From the NCBI GenBank assembly GCA_033557835.1, contig JAWQRO010000304.1, positions 1-43,683 on the forward strand: a stretch of DNA of 43,683 nucleotides, written 5' to 3'. This document shows, piece after piece, positions 14,001-25,640 of the stretch (its first letter is position 1; every line of letters starts with the position of its first letter). This stretch comes from Helochares maculicollis (lineage: Eukaryota > Arthropoda > Insecta > Coleoptera > Hydrophilidae). A program made the translations under genes and the position numbers. The notes under the pieces are model-generated. The model did not search any database, was not told where the DNA came from, and worked only from the letters and a program-made list of their open reading frames with translations.

Positions 14001-15230
14001 AAACATTATATTTTTTGCTTCTCACTTTGAAAGCTGCTTTGGGTTGTTATGAGGAATTGATTTTTGCAACCTGGTTGAAGTTTGATTTCCCACATTAAAA
14101 ACGAGTGCGACAAAATAAACAGTGTCGAGTTGCAATAAATGCAAATAAATGATAGAGCCAATTAATAATAATTCAACAAACGTTCTGGCAATTTACTTAA
14201 CTACAACAATTTAAAATAAAATGATCATTTTGTTGGCAGCCAGTGCCATTTTATCGGCGTATTAATGTGGTCCATTTCAAAAATTAATTAAAAATACACA
14301 AGCGTTCGGTTCATATATTAATAATTTTATTATCAATATTTACTTAGGATTACTTTCATACGTTAATTTATATAAATATAAATTTTGAGCTTTTTATTTA
14401 CAAACAGAGTACATTTGGCAAACAGGGTGTAATCCAAATTGTGTTACGGACGGGTGGGCTGTTTTGGCTCGTATATTTCGAGGGAAAGTAGCCAAATGGT
14501 TGTGGCATCCTGCCTGCTAATATAAAAAGAAACTTTATTCACCATTATTTTTATCGGTTTCTCACTGAGCGAGAATTATTGCCACCTTGCCCTTCTGCCG
14601 CATAGGTGCGTAAGGAAAGCCGGAACAAAAAAATACTTGCAGTTTCCATTTGGCCGGTTTATTTTGTTTACGTTTCCGTATTATGACCGAAATATCTCAA
14701 TGTTTTACAGGCACATTTTTCAACATACAGAAAATAAAATGTTTATTTGAATTTCTACTTAATATTTATTGACTGCACAGTACCTTTTGCTACATGTAAT
14801 GTTACATAATAACTATCTAGATAATCTAATTAATAATTATAGATAGTATTCACTCAATCTTCAAACTTATTTTTGAACTTTGTTTTAATTATTTTTCACA
14901 TTAGCTAGTTTAAAATCAGATTTTTTGTCATTACCCTTAACGAGTCCCTCTTTTATAGGGATCTTGTAATTTTGAAAAGTGTTATGTAATTAACAACTAT
15001 GCCCCATAAGGAGTCATATATACCTTAGCATTTAGTATAAACGATTGTATGCATACGTAATTCACGAAATTCTAAGTGCTTCAATAAAGAGGGTAAACTA
15101 CAATTACCAAGGACATTTTCGCCACCTTTTAATTTTATCGATAAATATTTTTGTCTATATGCATTGATATTTATTATAATAACATTTTGTTGTTTATTTT
15201 GTATTATTTGCACCCTAAATTGAGGAAAGA
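8041..15230. other. Long AT-rich stretch with no recognisable gene
   Basis: No frame exceeds about 102 codons. The longest (11,284-11,592 + and the overlapping 11,573-11,821 +) are hydrophobic or low-complexity, show no known domain and lie in a moderately GC-richer stretch at about 10,750-12,060. That stretch has the mixed composition of a regulatory region, but this cannot be tested here. A hairpin at 9,151-9,217 is listed separately. Confidence 0.55.
9151..9217. repeat. Hairpin of pre-miRNA size
   Basis: Outer arms agatacatt (9,151-9,159) and aatgtatct (9,209-9,217) are perfect complements. Inner arms ttaccattaa (9,172-9,181) and ttaatggtaa (9,187-9,196) are perfect complements around a 5-nt loop. 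A symmetric 12-nt by 12-nt internal region separates them and pairs poorly. The 67-nt size suits a small structured RNA, but the large internal loop argues against a standard microRNA precursor. It could also be chance or a tiny MITE remnant. Confidence 0.4.
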
Positions 15231-16290
15231 AATAGACTATCGAATCAGATGCAACAAGTTCAGAACTATCATTTGAAAATAAAGCGCTTCATGAGCAAAG
15301 TGAGGCATCTGAAATAATAGGTAGCGATGTATGATCGACCACTAATGATGAAATTATAAGTATCATCAATATGTCAAGATAAAGGTATAGGATGCGAATT
15401 ATTGCATACCATCATGAAGACTAAAAACAGCGCTTAGGTGATCCTAACTGCTTCTGATGCTTGTTACTTGCATTTATTGGTATATTATATAAACATTGCA
15501 AAGATGAATAATTACAATTTACGTATTTATGATCAGTAAGGTGGGTCCTAAATTATATTATAATATAAGATAACAATTTCCAGAGCAAAATATCAGCGGA
15601 TTCTGCAATTTATTAGATTTTGACGAGAGAAGAAAGCGGCTATATTTTTCTTTTAATTTTTGAGCCATGCTGCACTGTTCACAGTTTTTGGTATTTTTAA
15701 CGTAAACGTCCAAGACCAATATATGCGAAATAAGATCTATAAATTTGGTATCCAATTCTATCGTAAAGCAGATGTAAGCAATTATTAAGACTCCTCGCGT
15801 TTTCCAACCAATTCGCTAGCGTCTAATTTTCCACAAAAAAACGGCAAAAATTTGTGATTAAATAGATAAAAGTGACGAGCAACTTTTACTGGAAGCTATA
15901 ACATTTTATAATAGAACGACATTTAAAGTTCATACGACCAGAAACTATGCACTAAGAGCGGGTTCTGGAAGATAGACCGTGCAAACGTTTTCAAATGTTT
16001 GAGATTTAGCTATTATAAATTGTCATTTGACAGAAACGAAATAATAATACAATAAGAGAAGAAATCTTGTTTCAAATTTCCACCGAATGTAGAAATGAAA
16101 AATGGCAATTTTCAACAAAACCTGTAGAGCAAACAACAAAGGCCACCTACAACATCATTAAATCCAAGCCATCCTAAAAACATATAATTTGCCAAGTACG
16201 ACGTTTGTCATTATAACAAAACAATTTGTGAAAAATGTAAAATATACATTTGCGGTAAAAACTTTTACAGATATTAGCGCAAAATATATA
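15231..16290 (+). mobile_element. Decayed piggyBac-like transposon (transposase remnant)
   Basis: Three segments in order match a piggyBac-type DDD transposase on the plus strand. First, an acidic, serine-rich N-terminal part (about 15,245-15,380), typical of the family but weak alone. Second, a core stretch at about 15,590-15,775, with ISGFCNLLDFDERRKRL and then QYMRNKIYKFGIQFYRKADV, which corresponds to the family's 'FRQYMPSKPAKYGIK' block. Third, a Cys-rich C-terminal finger at about 16,195-16,265 reading CHYNKTICEKCKIYICGK, as in the piggyBac zinc-binding tail. Stops and frameshifts separate the segments, so it is dead. I could not identify the TTAA-flanked terminal repeats, so the limits are approximate. 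piggyBac assignment is fairly sure from the combination and weak from any one block. Confidence 0.72.
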
Positions 16291-18959
16291 GATAATTACC
16301 AAAGTACACTTCTTGTTGTTTAAGTGGAGTATATTTTTTAGTGTTTGTAGAATGGTACAGATCGGTAAAGTAGGAACCTAAATATCCATTTGCCTCATTT
16401 TGCTCTTATACCTTACTGGTCTATGTTATTTTAAATACATTTATATAATTCATGTAATATACAAAATTCTACACGTTTCAATAAGCCAGTATTAGAAGTT
16501 AAAAAACGCTTTTTCACCAGATTGTAGAGAAATAAATTATACACCAAGATATGGTAGTTTCTATGAAGACTATGTGCATATATATATAGTTTATTTACGA
16601 CGCCGCTGCCTCAAGTTTTGTTTTATCCCCAAACACTGGTAGAATTACTTCCAAAAGACAACCCTGTTCACAGTTTTCTACAGTTCGAAATTGCTTCCAT
16701 TCGTGTACATACCTACCTACAATTTAACTCGCGCACAGGCAGGTCATAGCGAGCCACAATGGACTTTTGTTTTTCCCTTCACGAGCAATGATGAATAGTT
16801 ACCGTTCTCCTGTGTGTAACACTTTCCTGCAGCGAAAATGGCGGTTGATTTATGCTTAACAAAATAGAGTAACAGTCGGAGTCGAGCCGGTGCTACGCCC
16901 TCTTGTTCGATGTTCCTACCTCGTTTGTACATGGACGATTTTCAATAACACGACGACTGAATGACCAACGGACTGTGGACAACTTGTCCGTAACTAGGAA
17001 TGCTGTGTGCCGCAGAAGCTGACCACTATTTGGCAAATATATGGCCATTAATAACGATCTCCTGGTTTCAGTTGCCACTTTGCACTCTAGTGCAACTGAA
17101 TTTCATTCAATTCTCCACCCCAAATTCCCATTTCTACCCCATGCTCGAAATTCTTCGCTAATTTACGATCTTAAAAAACCGATTTTAATTATAAGGTTTT
17201 ATCAAAATTGCCTGTAATAGAGCAAAAGACACCCGCAAGGCTGTTTTCTCGCAGATAAAATTGAAGATATTAACTTTTTTTCGGATACAATTTCATTTGC
17301 GGCGATACGCCACTGGTCCCTGGGCGCCACGGTATTTTTTTTTGTTTACGGAACGAACGAGTCCTCGGAAACACAATCTTCTGTGTAATTCGTTTAGAGA
17401 GGATGTATGTTGCCATTATTTTTGATCTTTGTCTTGTGCCATGGATTTTTATGTGCTGCGAGTGGGACAGATACAGTAACGAGGAGGCTCCTTTTATTGG
17501 ATATGAGGGGGCTGTATCATATCTTCATATATTCAGAGCCATTGTGAGAATGAAACATGGACGGAATAACATTGCGAATATAAAAGGGTGGTAAAGACAT
17601 ATAGCTGCTTGTATAAAACAGAATGAACGCACTACATACTCTCCATTTCGAATGTTTCGCCCGCTATTTATACCGCAATGAATTTTCGGAATTAACTTTT
17701 GCAGCGGGCGAACTTGAATTTGGAATCTACTAGAATTTTGGTTGGAATTTGAGTATCACTTTGTGCTACCTTCCACCTTCAAGGAGATTATAATTTTGTT
17801 CGCTGTTTAATTGTTGCTAAGCAGCTAAGCATTCATTTACATCAAAGCAGAATGTATTTTGGAATTTCTATTTGCAATCAATCTATGATTTGCTTAATTA
17901 TTAAATTTAATCTAGCTAGTTTTAAACGTGCAGGTTTGCAGACTAGTTTGTTAAATTTAAATTAGATATATTAATATAACATCAAAAGAGCATTAGATTG
18001 TATAGAACGCTATAAAATATTCATTATTTCGGGGATCGTTCAAAACAAGCCCTAATCCATAGAGATATCATTATTTCAACTTTATGCTCTGCCAGTTTCT
18101 CTCTAAAAGCACATCAGATTAAATGCCGAGGGATGAGAACGATGTAAAAAATGTTTCTTATGCTCGGAATCCGGCGCGAAGGACCAGAGAAATCGTTTTA
18201 AATTATTTATTATAACGATTCGCCCTAGTCCAGGAAGGATAACTCGAGCAACAGTCCTCTCCAGCTTATCTACGGGTATTGTTTTGTTTTTTTCTGTTGG
18301 GGCGGAACGAGGGAAGGCATACGAATGTGTGCCCAGGCAAAAGGCAGGAACGAATCCTGGAAACGGCGAAAGCATAAAAACGCCAAATTAATAGCTTCCG
18401 ACCTTTTAGTTTAAATTCCATTCAGGCGGGAGTAATTTTACTAATAAAACAAATTTTAACGCAAAAAGAACGATACATTACGACCATTACTTTAAATGAA
18501 GGAACTTTTATAACAGCGCGGCAACTAACTTTATTACGGGAGTGTTATTTCATCCTGTGCATGATGTTAAAGTTAGCGCGTTTGGAGGTAGAAATTCACA
18601 GTAGTTTTTTTTCTGGTTCCGTTTGTGTGTTTAATTTGTAATTTTCAGGTCATCAAGGATGAAAATTCTCGTTAACAATATTGCCTGCAGTAGGTGGTTA
18701 TGTAGCCTTGGCTTGATATTTGACAATTCGGTTATATTATGGGTGTTAGAAAGTTACGTCTCTTGCCTGGGTAGAAATATTAATGTAAGATGTACAAACT
18801 TTGTTTTTAATAGATTTTGTTGGAAACGGAACGTGCATTTTGGTCTCATGTTGCTACGCATTATACACTATCAAATTTGCTCTCCTAATGTAGTATGGGT
18901 AGCTTGGGCCTCACAAATTAGCGCTATGGCTCTGAGTCAAAATTTGTTAATAAAAAACT
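16291..18959. other. AT-rich DNA with no recognisable gene
   Basis: Contains a less AT-rich segment at about 16,730-17,100 with two overlapping minus-strand open frames of about 60 codons each (16,744-16,932 and 16,893-17,078), neither resembling a known protein. Another minus-strand frame of 90 codons at 18,103-18,375 and a plus-strand frame of 100 codons at 18,659-18,961 are also unrecognised; the latter abuts the mariner remnant but does not read as mariner N-terminus. Confidence 0.5.
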
Positions 18960-19765
18960 AAAGATCATCTTTGAGTCTGGTTCATCACAGTGTGTCTGTG
19001 AGTTATTTCACACTAATCGGTAAATTGAAAAGTTGAGAGTTCCACATGAAACAAAAGCGTTTGGGAGCTTGCTTGATATTGCTTATTCGTCATAAATCTG
19101 GTCGATTTTATAACCAAATCGTCACTTATGATAAGAAATCGATGCAACAATCGCAAATATTCGACACAGTGGTTAGACAAGGATGGATCGATAAAACACT
19201 CCCAATGGAAATATTCATCAAAAGAAATTTATGGTCAATGTTGGGTTATCTGTCGCAAATATTATTTATTATGAATTCAATAAAACTTCCTCACTGATCA
19301 GAAGAAATATACTAAAAAACTGTCTAAATTGGTAAACAGCTCAATTCCTATCTCACTGCATGATAACGCTAGACCACAGTCTGCACTAATTACGTTGACA
19401 AAGCTACAGGCATTGGAGTTAAGACTTCTTCCTCTTCCATACTCACCAGACTTAGCTCAGATTGATAATTATTTATTCAGCAATTTCAACAACTACTTAT
19501 TAGGTACATAATTTCATTACAACAACGTCCTAAATCTCGTCTTCCAGGAATTTATTGACTCTCATCCGCCAGGACGTTTTTAGATAGCGATATACAAACA
19601 TCTGCAGCTAATACAATATATCGCTTAAATGGCAAAAATGTCTAAATAATATAGTTGCATACTGTGATGCAAAAATAGCTCCATTTATTTGTAAGTTAAC
19701 AGCCACCGTTTTTTTTAACGAACTATGTATTTGACCACTTTATAAATGGCCATACAATATAATGT
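18960..19765 (+). mobile_element. Decayed mariner (mellifera-type), 5' truncated
   Basis: A Tc1/mariner DDD transposase remnant can be followed across frames: LIGKLKS (end of the helix-turn-helix linker, about 19,015-19,035), RVPHE, LGACLILLIRHKSGRFYNQ, then IVTYD with the first catalytic Asp at 19,130-19,132. An 'ANIIYYEF' block follows about 19,230-19,255 in a shifted frame. HDNAR holds the second Asp (19,362-19,364), and PYSPDLAQIDNYLF the third (19,464-19,466), one residue short of the standard DD34D spacing. The tail VFQEFIDSHPPG and WQKCL (about 19,630) fits the mellifera lineage. Several frameshifts make it non-functional. I find no terminal repeats; the N-terminal third is missing or unrecognisable. 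Confidence 0.85.
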
Positions 19766-22295
19766 GCGTTTTGACAGCAAACCACAAGACAAAAACTAGA
19801 TGAATTGTATTTGTCTAGGGAATATATATTAGTTTTTATTCTCAGAGAGGTTTTTTGATCCGGGTAGATTTATTTAAGACATAATGTGTAGGTATTTTAT
19901 TTTAAGTAGACATTTCGACGGGCCGATGTTAGGCGTAACGATGGCGCGGCGGAGGCAAAAGCCTCGACCCCGGAAATTTAATTAAGCTAATAGTCTCTGG
20001 AAGAAATATACTCTCCTGCAGAACATTTAACGTAATCCCGCTGACAAGTTTGAAAAAATCGTGGAAATCTTCCTTGCTCAACAATAGGATGTAGCTGGGC
20101 TCTAGGTGAGTGCAGCCACGGACGAAATAGGAAGCTGTATATAATTGTCAGCGCTGGTAATCCCTGCTAAAGTGTCCCGGGAGCGAACTGCGGACTCACC
20201 TCCGGATAAACGGGTACGATTTACGACGCAGGAGTCTAATGTTCGCCCTACACACTTCCATCCCAGCTGAAACTCTTGCCCGGAGTCCCGGGTGAATGCG
20301 AGAGGATCCTATTATTGCAGACTGTAACGTCTAATACTAGCTAGTGCAAATGGCCTCCGTCCTCGCTGTGCGGTTGTATAAACAAAAGGACTACCACCTT
20401 CCTCACGCTTTTGCCTTCTATTATTGTTTTTACACCTCGTCTCACCCCAACTGCACCGTAGCTCAACCCACGTTTCTGTGTTTAATCTCCGTGAAAGAGA
20501 AGGTAATCCTTTAAGAACCCATAGAATACGCAACCAATGAAAATTAAAAGAAGAAAAATCACGTTTTTGATCAAGGATAAGAATATATGTGATTAATGAG
20601 GGTGAGGGTAGAAAGTTTTCTAAATAACATCGCCGAATTAATTACAATAAATTGGAATTAATGTTCGAGATTAAGCTAAGCTTAATTTGATAAACCAAGA
20701 CTAATCTACACCATAGTTTGCCATATATCCTGGTTTTATCATAAACGTTCCATTGTAGAGAGATCAAGATGGGAGATTGCGTAATATAATGCCCGGTTAC
20801 ACAGCGCACTGCGCCCGTCCAATTAGGCATTATCAAATTTAAATAATTTCGTAGCTAACTAAATTATGGGAAACTCTTTCGAAACTTTCGAGAAAACCCG
20901 ATGGAATTTATTCTAGTAGAAAATTATAGGCATAAGAAAGTCTATTGAGGAGGATAAATTGTATTATTCGCTCACAACCTACGTATACATACAGTATTTC
21001 TTAGCTCATTAATTCAGTGGTTTCAGTCTTGAAGATTATATTCCGCCTCGCCATCGTTAATACAAACATAATTTACATTAGAATTCAGAAGGCTATTGTA
21101 TTATTTCAGGTGATAGTTAATTTTAGGAAGGTTGTTTAACTTGTAAACAAACTTTGTTGCTCGTTTTCCTTGCCTTTTTGTGAGGCGGTGAGGGCGGTCT
21201 ATTGGCACAGTAAAAATTCATTTATAAGATAATATCAACACTTTTAGTCAATTATTTGCTTTGAAAATTTGAGAGGGTGCGTCTATGCAGGAGCTTCTAC
21301 ATTCCGCTTTGAGGAAGCGTTTCATTAAAATTCAGACAAATTGAAGGTTATCAAACTGAGCTCATTCATAACGACTGTATTTACAAAAACACATTTTGAG
21401 ATGAAAATATATAATTACAATTTCTTGTAAGGTCTTTATGTTGAAATTGAATAAACATTATTTTTACACTGCTTATCAATTGAGCCATGAATCTTCAATA
21501 CTAGGAGTTTAACGAAAATGTTTGACACACGAACATTTACAAAACCAATGTTAATGTTGACACCGTACTGCAATAAAATTGACCGCTACATGATCGTATC
21601 TATTATTGGAGATATGTTACATGCGAGATATGTTTGTTCTGTGATTTGCTCCGCCATCTTATCAGATTTGCATTGAGTTTTAAACTCATAAATATGTTAT
21701 TTTGTTGAAATCGGCACTAAAAAAATGCGGGAACAAAAATTGCATCCGAGGCCCGTACGTACAAACATTTTAAACAATAATCTATATTTACTATTCTTTA
21801 AAAATACAATTTCAATATAAATGCCTTCTCTAAACCGCGATTACGGATGGAAAAATTGAAATCGTTAAATTAAAAATGCGAGTGCTTTCTTGCAGCTTGT
21901 CTCTATTTGCAAATTAAATTAATACGCCGAATTAATATGCAAACTATCAATAGAAGCGATACTCTTCTCGTTATAGACGATGTTTGGCTTGGAGTGAAGT
22001 GCAATAACGAAATCCGAGAATCATTTTAATGAAGCTGTAATGCAAAAAATACAAATGTATCTATTGCTTTGTTTGTTTTAAATAAAAAATTAATAAAAGG
22101 CGAAGCGTTTAAATGGGTATTGAATCAATAATACAAACTTCAAATTCTCAAAACACTGTCTTAAATCAAATTATTTCTTGAGAGAAATCTTCTAAGAATA
22201 TGTTTTATTCTCCAATTATTCACTAGAAACAAACGATTTAATTTAAATGACCAGAATTTATAACTTCTTAGTTAAAATTCTACGTGTAGATGCAA
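19766..22295. other. Mostly AT-rich DNA with a GC-richer patch
   Basis: The part at about 19,915-20,470 is GC-richer than its surroundings and contains a consensus 5' splice-site match, ctag|gtgagt, at 20,106-20,111, but no long open frame leads into it. It could be a non-coding exon, a regulatory segment or chance. The rest shows only short frames and AT-rich sequence. Confidence 0.45.
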
Positions 22296-22367
22296 TTAGG
22301 TTGTTTAAAAAATGTTTTCCGTTTTATTGTAATGTGGTTTTGTTTGTCCCAATAAATATTTATTCTA

Positions 22368-22388
22368 CTGTATCTGTATCTGTATCTA
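22368..22388. repeat. Short (TGTATC)n tandem repeat
   Basis: About three and a half tandem copies of the hexamer lie between the putative left end and the start codon of the mariner at 22,296-23,480. Confidence 0.85.
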
Positions 22389-22832
22389 CTGATCCACAGA
22401 GGATTTTGTAAGCTATACATTCATGCTGTTCTAAATTTTAATACTTTGCCTCCTTTAAATTTAATACTATATGATATCGTTAAGTGATTTTCGACCAATA
22501 TTTCTCAACGAATTTAAATTGAACCAAAGTGCTGCCGAAAGAATCCGAAAATTTTGCCAGGAGTTTGGCAATGATAGCATTAACCCATTATTCGACGTTG
22601 GTTTACGAAATTGAAGTTAAGCCCCGCAGTGGTCGACCTAGAGTAATCCAGGACAAAAATTTGAGAACCTTGGTGGAAACCAATCACATACGGTGCGTGG
22701 GATAGCGGAAATTCTAGGCGTCAGCTCTTATGCCGTTATTTATGGTTTGAAACATATTAGAAATATCAAGAAGCTCGAAAAATAGGTGCCCTACAATTTT
22801 AAAGATCGACGGTAATTGACACGTTTCGAGGT

Positions 22833-23033
22833 TTGTTCTTCTTTACTTTTGCGAAACCAAAACTATCCTTTTTTGGATGGAACGTCACGTTTGATGAAAA
22901 ATGGATCCTCAACGCCAAAAAGACACGTTCAGGACAATGGTTGAGCATCAACGAGCTACCCAGGTACTTCTCAAAGGCGAAAACTCACAAAATGGTTACT
23001 GTATATAGTGTTGAGCAGCATGATTCACTATAA
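22833..23033 (+). pseudogene. Open fragment of mariner transposase (first catalytic Asp region)
   Basis: The frame is open over 66 codons but encodes transposase only from about 22,884 on, where it reads VTFDEKWIL and KTRSGQWLS through KMVTVY. That region is the RNase-H-like start of the mariner catalytic domain. Codons before 22,884 are out of the transposase frame, since the same bases in another frame read EVCSSLLLRNQNYPFLD; a frameshift therefore lies near 22,880. The fragment ends in a stop where another frameshift moves the homology to IHYNFVQ. It is part of a dead element, not an independent gene. Confidence 0.8.
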
Positions 23034-23480
23034 CTTCGTACAAACCAGCCAAATTATTACAGCAGAGTCCTACTGTAAGGAAATCGATGAAATGTACAGA
23101 AAATTGCGTCATAGCAGCTAGCCCTAATCAACAAAAGAGGCTCGATCCTGCTCCACGACAACGCCAATCCGCACATTTAACAAATCACCGTCCGAAACTG
23201 AAACGCATTGATTAACGAAGTTCCGTCTCACCCATCATACTATCCGGACCTCTCGTTAACCAAGTAACAGCTTTTCAAGCACGATAACTTTTTCATCGGT
23301 AGAACCTTAGCCAATCAGGGCCAGGGAAAAATCTCCTACGTCGGCTTCATTGAATCCCGAGCACTTAATTTTTATGCCGACGAAATTAATCGACTTGTGT
23401 TACGTTAGCAAAAGTGCAGTGATTCCAATGCCGCTTATTTCATGAAATTGTTGGTAAAGATTTATATAAGCATTGCTGGC

Positions 23481-24849
23481 TAATGTCAAATTAGTAAGGT
23501 TCTTCGTTAATAGAGCACATCACTAGATAGTAGTGAACTGTAATTCTAATTGCACCAATAATTGCGCCTTTGGAATTTAGCATCATGGTAAATTTCGCTT
23601 TGGCTAGAGTTTCCGAAACTGTTACTTCAGGCTATTGTTATTGCTAATTATCATCATATCCAATGAGCTATTTCCCTCCGCGCAACATTTAAAACTTATA
23701 CTTCACTAGTTCTAATAGTAGTAATTTAAGTAATGATAATAATGCTCATACATTATGGAAGCAATCAAAGTACAATGCAAATTAAGTTCAAATTTGGTAT
23801 TTTTACATAATTTTGTAATGGGAATGTTAATAATTAAATAATACTATATATACGGTTTAACCCGAAATACGGCTTTTTCAGAATCTACCGCGTATTTTAT
23901 TTAAAATTAAAGGCTCTCCTAAATCCATAGTTCTCATTAAGTACTTTGGCCAAGGGAAAACCCTTTAAAATAGTCGATTCTACAGATAAAAAATTAATCA
24001 ACATAAAAAATCTGACAGCTAATATGGTCTTCAAATACGCGCATACATGTCTGCATAAAATTTTATTTCATTAGAAGCAAGTGCAGTTCAAATAAAATTG
24101 AAACTGGAGGTATATTTCTGATTACATTGAAATTCACTATGAAGGATTTGTTAAAAAAACAGTTCTCGTACTGCATAAGGAGTTAAAGCTTGCCCAATCA
24201 GTCACAGGAGCAGAGCACACATTACAATAAAACTGTATGTATTGTGATTGATGCAGTTCTACATTTAACAGCTCATATTTCTAAAACACCACTCGATACT
24301 CCAAAGTCATTGATATTCATCTGACATTTATTTAACGGAAAAGGAAAACTCTTACTCCAGGTTCTCCGATATATCGAGATTAAACGTTTATGTTTGCATT
24401 AATACTTATATCGTGGAAATGCTAGAAAAGAATATATTTAAAATACTCTGTCAGAATGATTTCTATACAGAAACAGCTAAGTTGCATTTTCCAGCAACTA
24501 TTGATTTAATTAAGCAATATTATTTCCTTTGTTGCTTGATTTTATTTAGAAATACAATATTTTTATATCTAATCTATTATATCAATTTATCTGTACAATT
24601 ATTTTTGGGTAAAAAATTGGCTCTCAGAATTGATTTTAATGAAAAATAATGAATTTGCTGAATGGCCTATTTATCCATTATTTTTCATTAAAACCAATTT
24701 TTTTTTATTGACCAAAAGACACTAACAAAAATTCATGAACAGCGCCATATTCTAAGCTAAGCAGGGAATTAATTTACTAGATCAAACAAAGCATCTCCGT
24801 TCACTTCTACAAAAAACCGACAACCCTTGTTAAAATATTTTCAAAATGT
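23481..24849. other. AT-rich DNA with no recognisable gene
   Basis: Contains one short frame of 78 codons (24,413-24,649 +) that is hydrophobic and AT-driven, and the hairpin at 24,628-24,699. No other feature is visible. Confidence 0.55.
24628..24699. repeat. Inverted repeat, 24-nt arms
   Basis: The left arm (24,628-24,651) and right arm (24,676-24,699) are near-perfect reverse complements, one mismatch in 24, with an 18-nt perfect core ttttaatgaaaaataatg. A 24-nt spacer separates them. It could be a MITE remnant, a small foldback element or a structured transcript; the AT-rich arms weaken any functional reading. Confidence 0.7.
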
Positions 24850-25640
24850 ATTAAAACCGACAGACGAAATACAAAATTTTATGTAAAGCAAAAAAGGAAT
24901 TGCGGTGCGTATCAGGCGGCGGCGGCATGGGCGTAATAAAACCCATAGGCGAAAAAAGAATATATATAGAGACAAGGAGAGAATGAAAAAATAACATTTA
25001 GAACAACTCCGGCATTGAGTGATGGATTCAATTTTCCTATTTATAACACAATACGGGGGGGCATTGTTCCTTTTTTCCTCTTCTATCGTTAGAATTTTAT
25101 TTCCCCAACAATTTTGGCTCACGTTTAACAAAGGGTCGGCGCGGCGTGTTCCAGCACCGAGGCTAATTTTCATTTATTTCCTCCCTTGCTCTCCCATTCC
25201 CCTCCTCGGCCTACCCTTAATGCATCTGTGGAGATATCTCCGTAGAAGCCGGAGAACAAAATCGAGATTATCTCCTCTATTCCGTTCTTCGAGTGTGTAA
25301 GGCTGCGGTGTAAGAAAATGCGTCGAAGTCCACACACGTCCTCGAGATCTATTTACTCGCTTGGAGAGAGGAGAGTAGTGTGAGGATTGAAATCGAAAAT
25401 CCAAGAGTTTCGGGAAGGCGGAAAAACATTTCCAAGTTCGTTTAGACACGTGATAGTGTGTGGCTGATAGCGAAAAAATAGTCGGCGCGGCCAGATGGGT
25501 TGTGGGGGTGCAGTGGCAGCGGGGTTCTGTGGAACCATTGTGTTCCCAGGCGCTTGCATATATATTACGTGAATTTCACGGCGGCGGCGTTTTCCTGAGG
25601 CGGTTTTTATTATATGCTCTGGCAATTTTGTTGCTGATCT
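24850..25640. other. GC-rich segment of unknown role
   Basis: Clearly GC-richer than its flanks, with CG-containing runs (ggcggcggcatgg near 24,916, cggcggcggcg near 25,579) and purine-rich blocks. Overlapping open frames of 90-110 codons occur on both strands at once, including 24,841-25,173 (-), 25,019-25,300 (+), 25,174-25,449 (-) and 25,353-25,625 (-). That is what low stop density in GC-rich DNA gives, and none resembles a known protein. Candidates are a promoter-proximal or 5' untranslated exon, or a cis-regulatory module. A sequence gcgtaataaaaccc at about 24,930 resembles posterior-Hox/Caudal-type sites, but such short matches occur by chance. Confidence 0.35.

Larger units (their letters stand above)
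22296..23480 (+). mobile_element. Decayed mariner (Hsmar1/cecropia-like)
   Basis: A probable start codon at 22,471 opens MISLSDFRPIFLNEFKLNQ, matching the 'FLYEFKLG..AAE' N-terminus of this mariner group. PRSGRPRVIQD, VRGIAEILGVSS, IKKLEK and LTRFEVCSSLLLRN follow in changing frames. VTFDEKWIL carries the first Asp (22,893-22,895) and ILLHDNANPH the second (23,157-23,159). The third Asp should fall at 23,262-23,264 by DD34D spacing but reads aag (Lys), followed by a stop, so the catalytic triad is lost. FYADEINRLV and QKCSDSNAAYF close the protein. A possible left terminal repeat, ttaggttgtttaaaaaatg, lies 175 bases before the start; I could not find its partner, so both limits are approximate. 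Confidence 0.87.

Noticed and set aside
18659..18961. 100-codon frame directly before the mellifera-type mariner, as its N-terminus
   Set aside because: Its translation does not fit any part of a mariner transposase; the recognisable homology starts only after it ends.
25019..25625. Overlapping open frames of about 90 codons on both strands in the GC-rich island
   Set aside because: Simultaneous openness on both strands reflects few stop codons in GC-rich sequence; none resembles a protein family.
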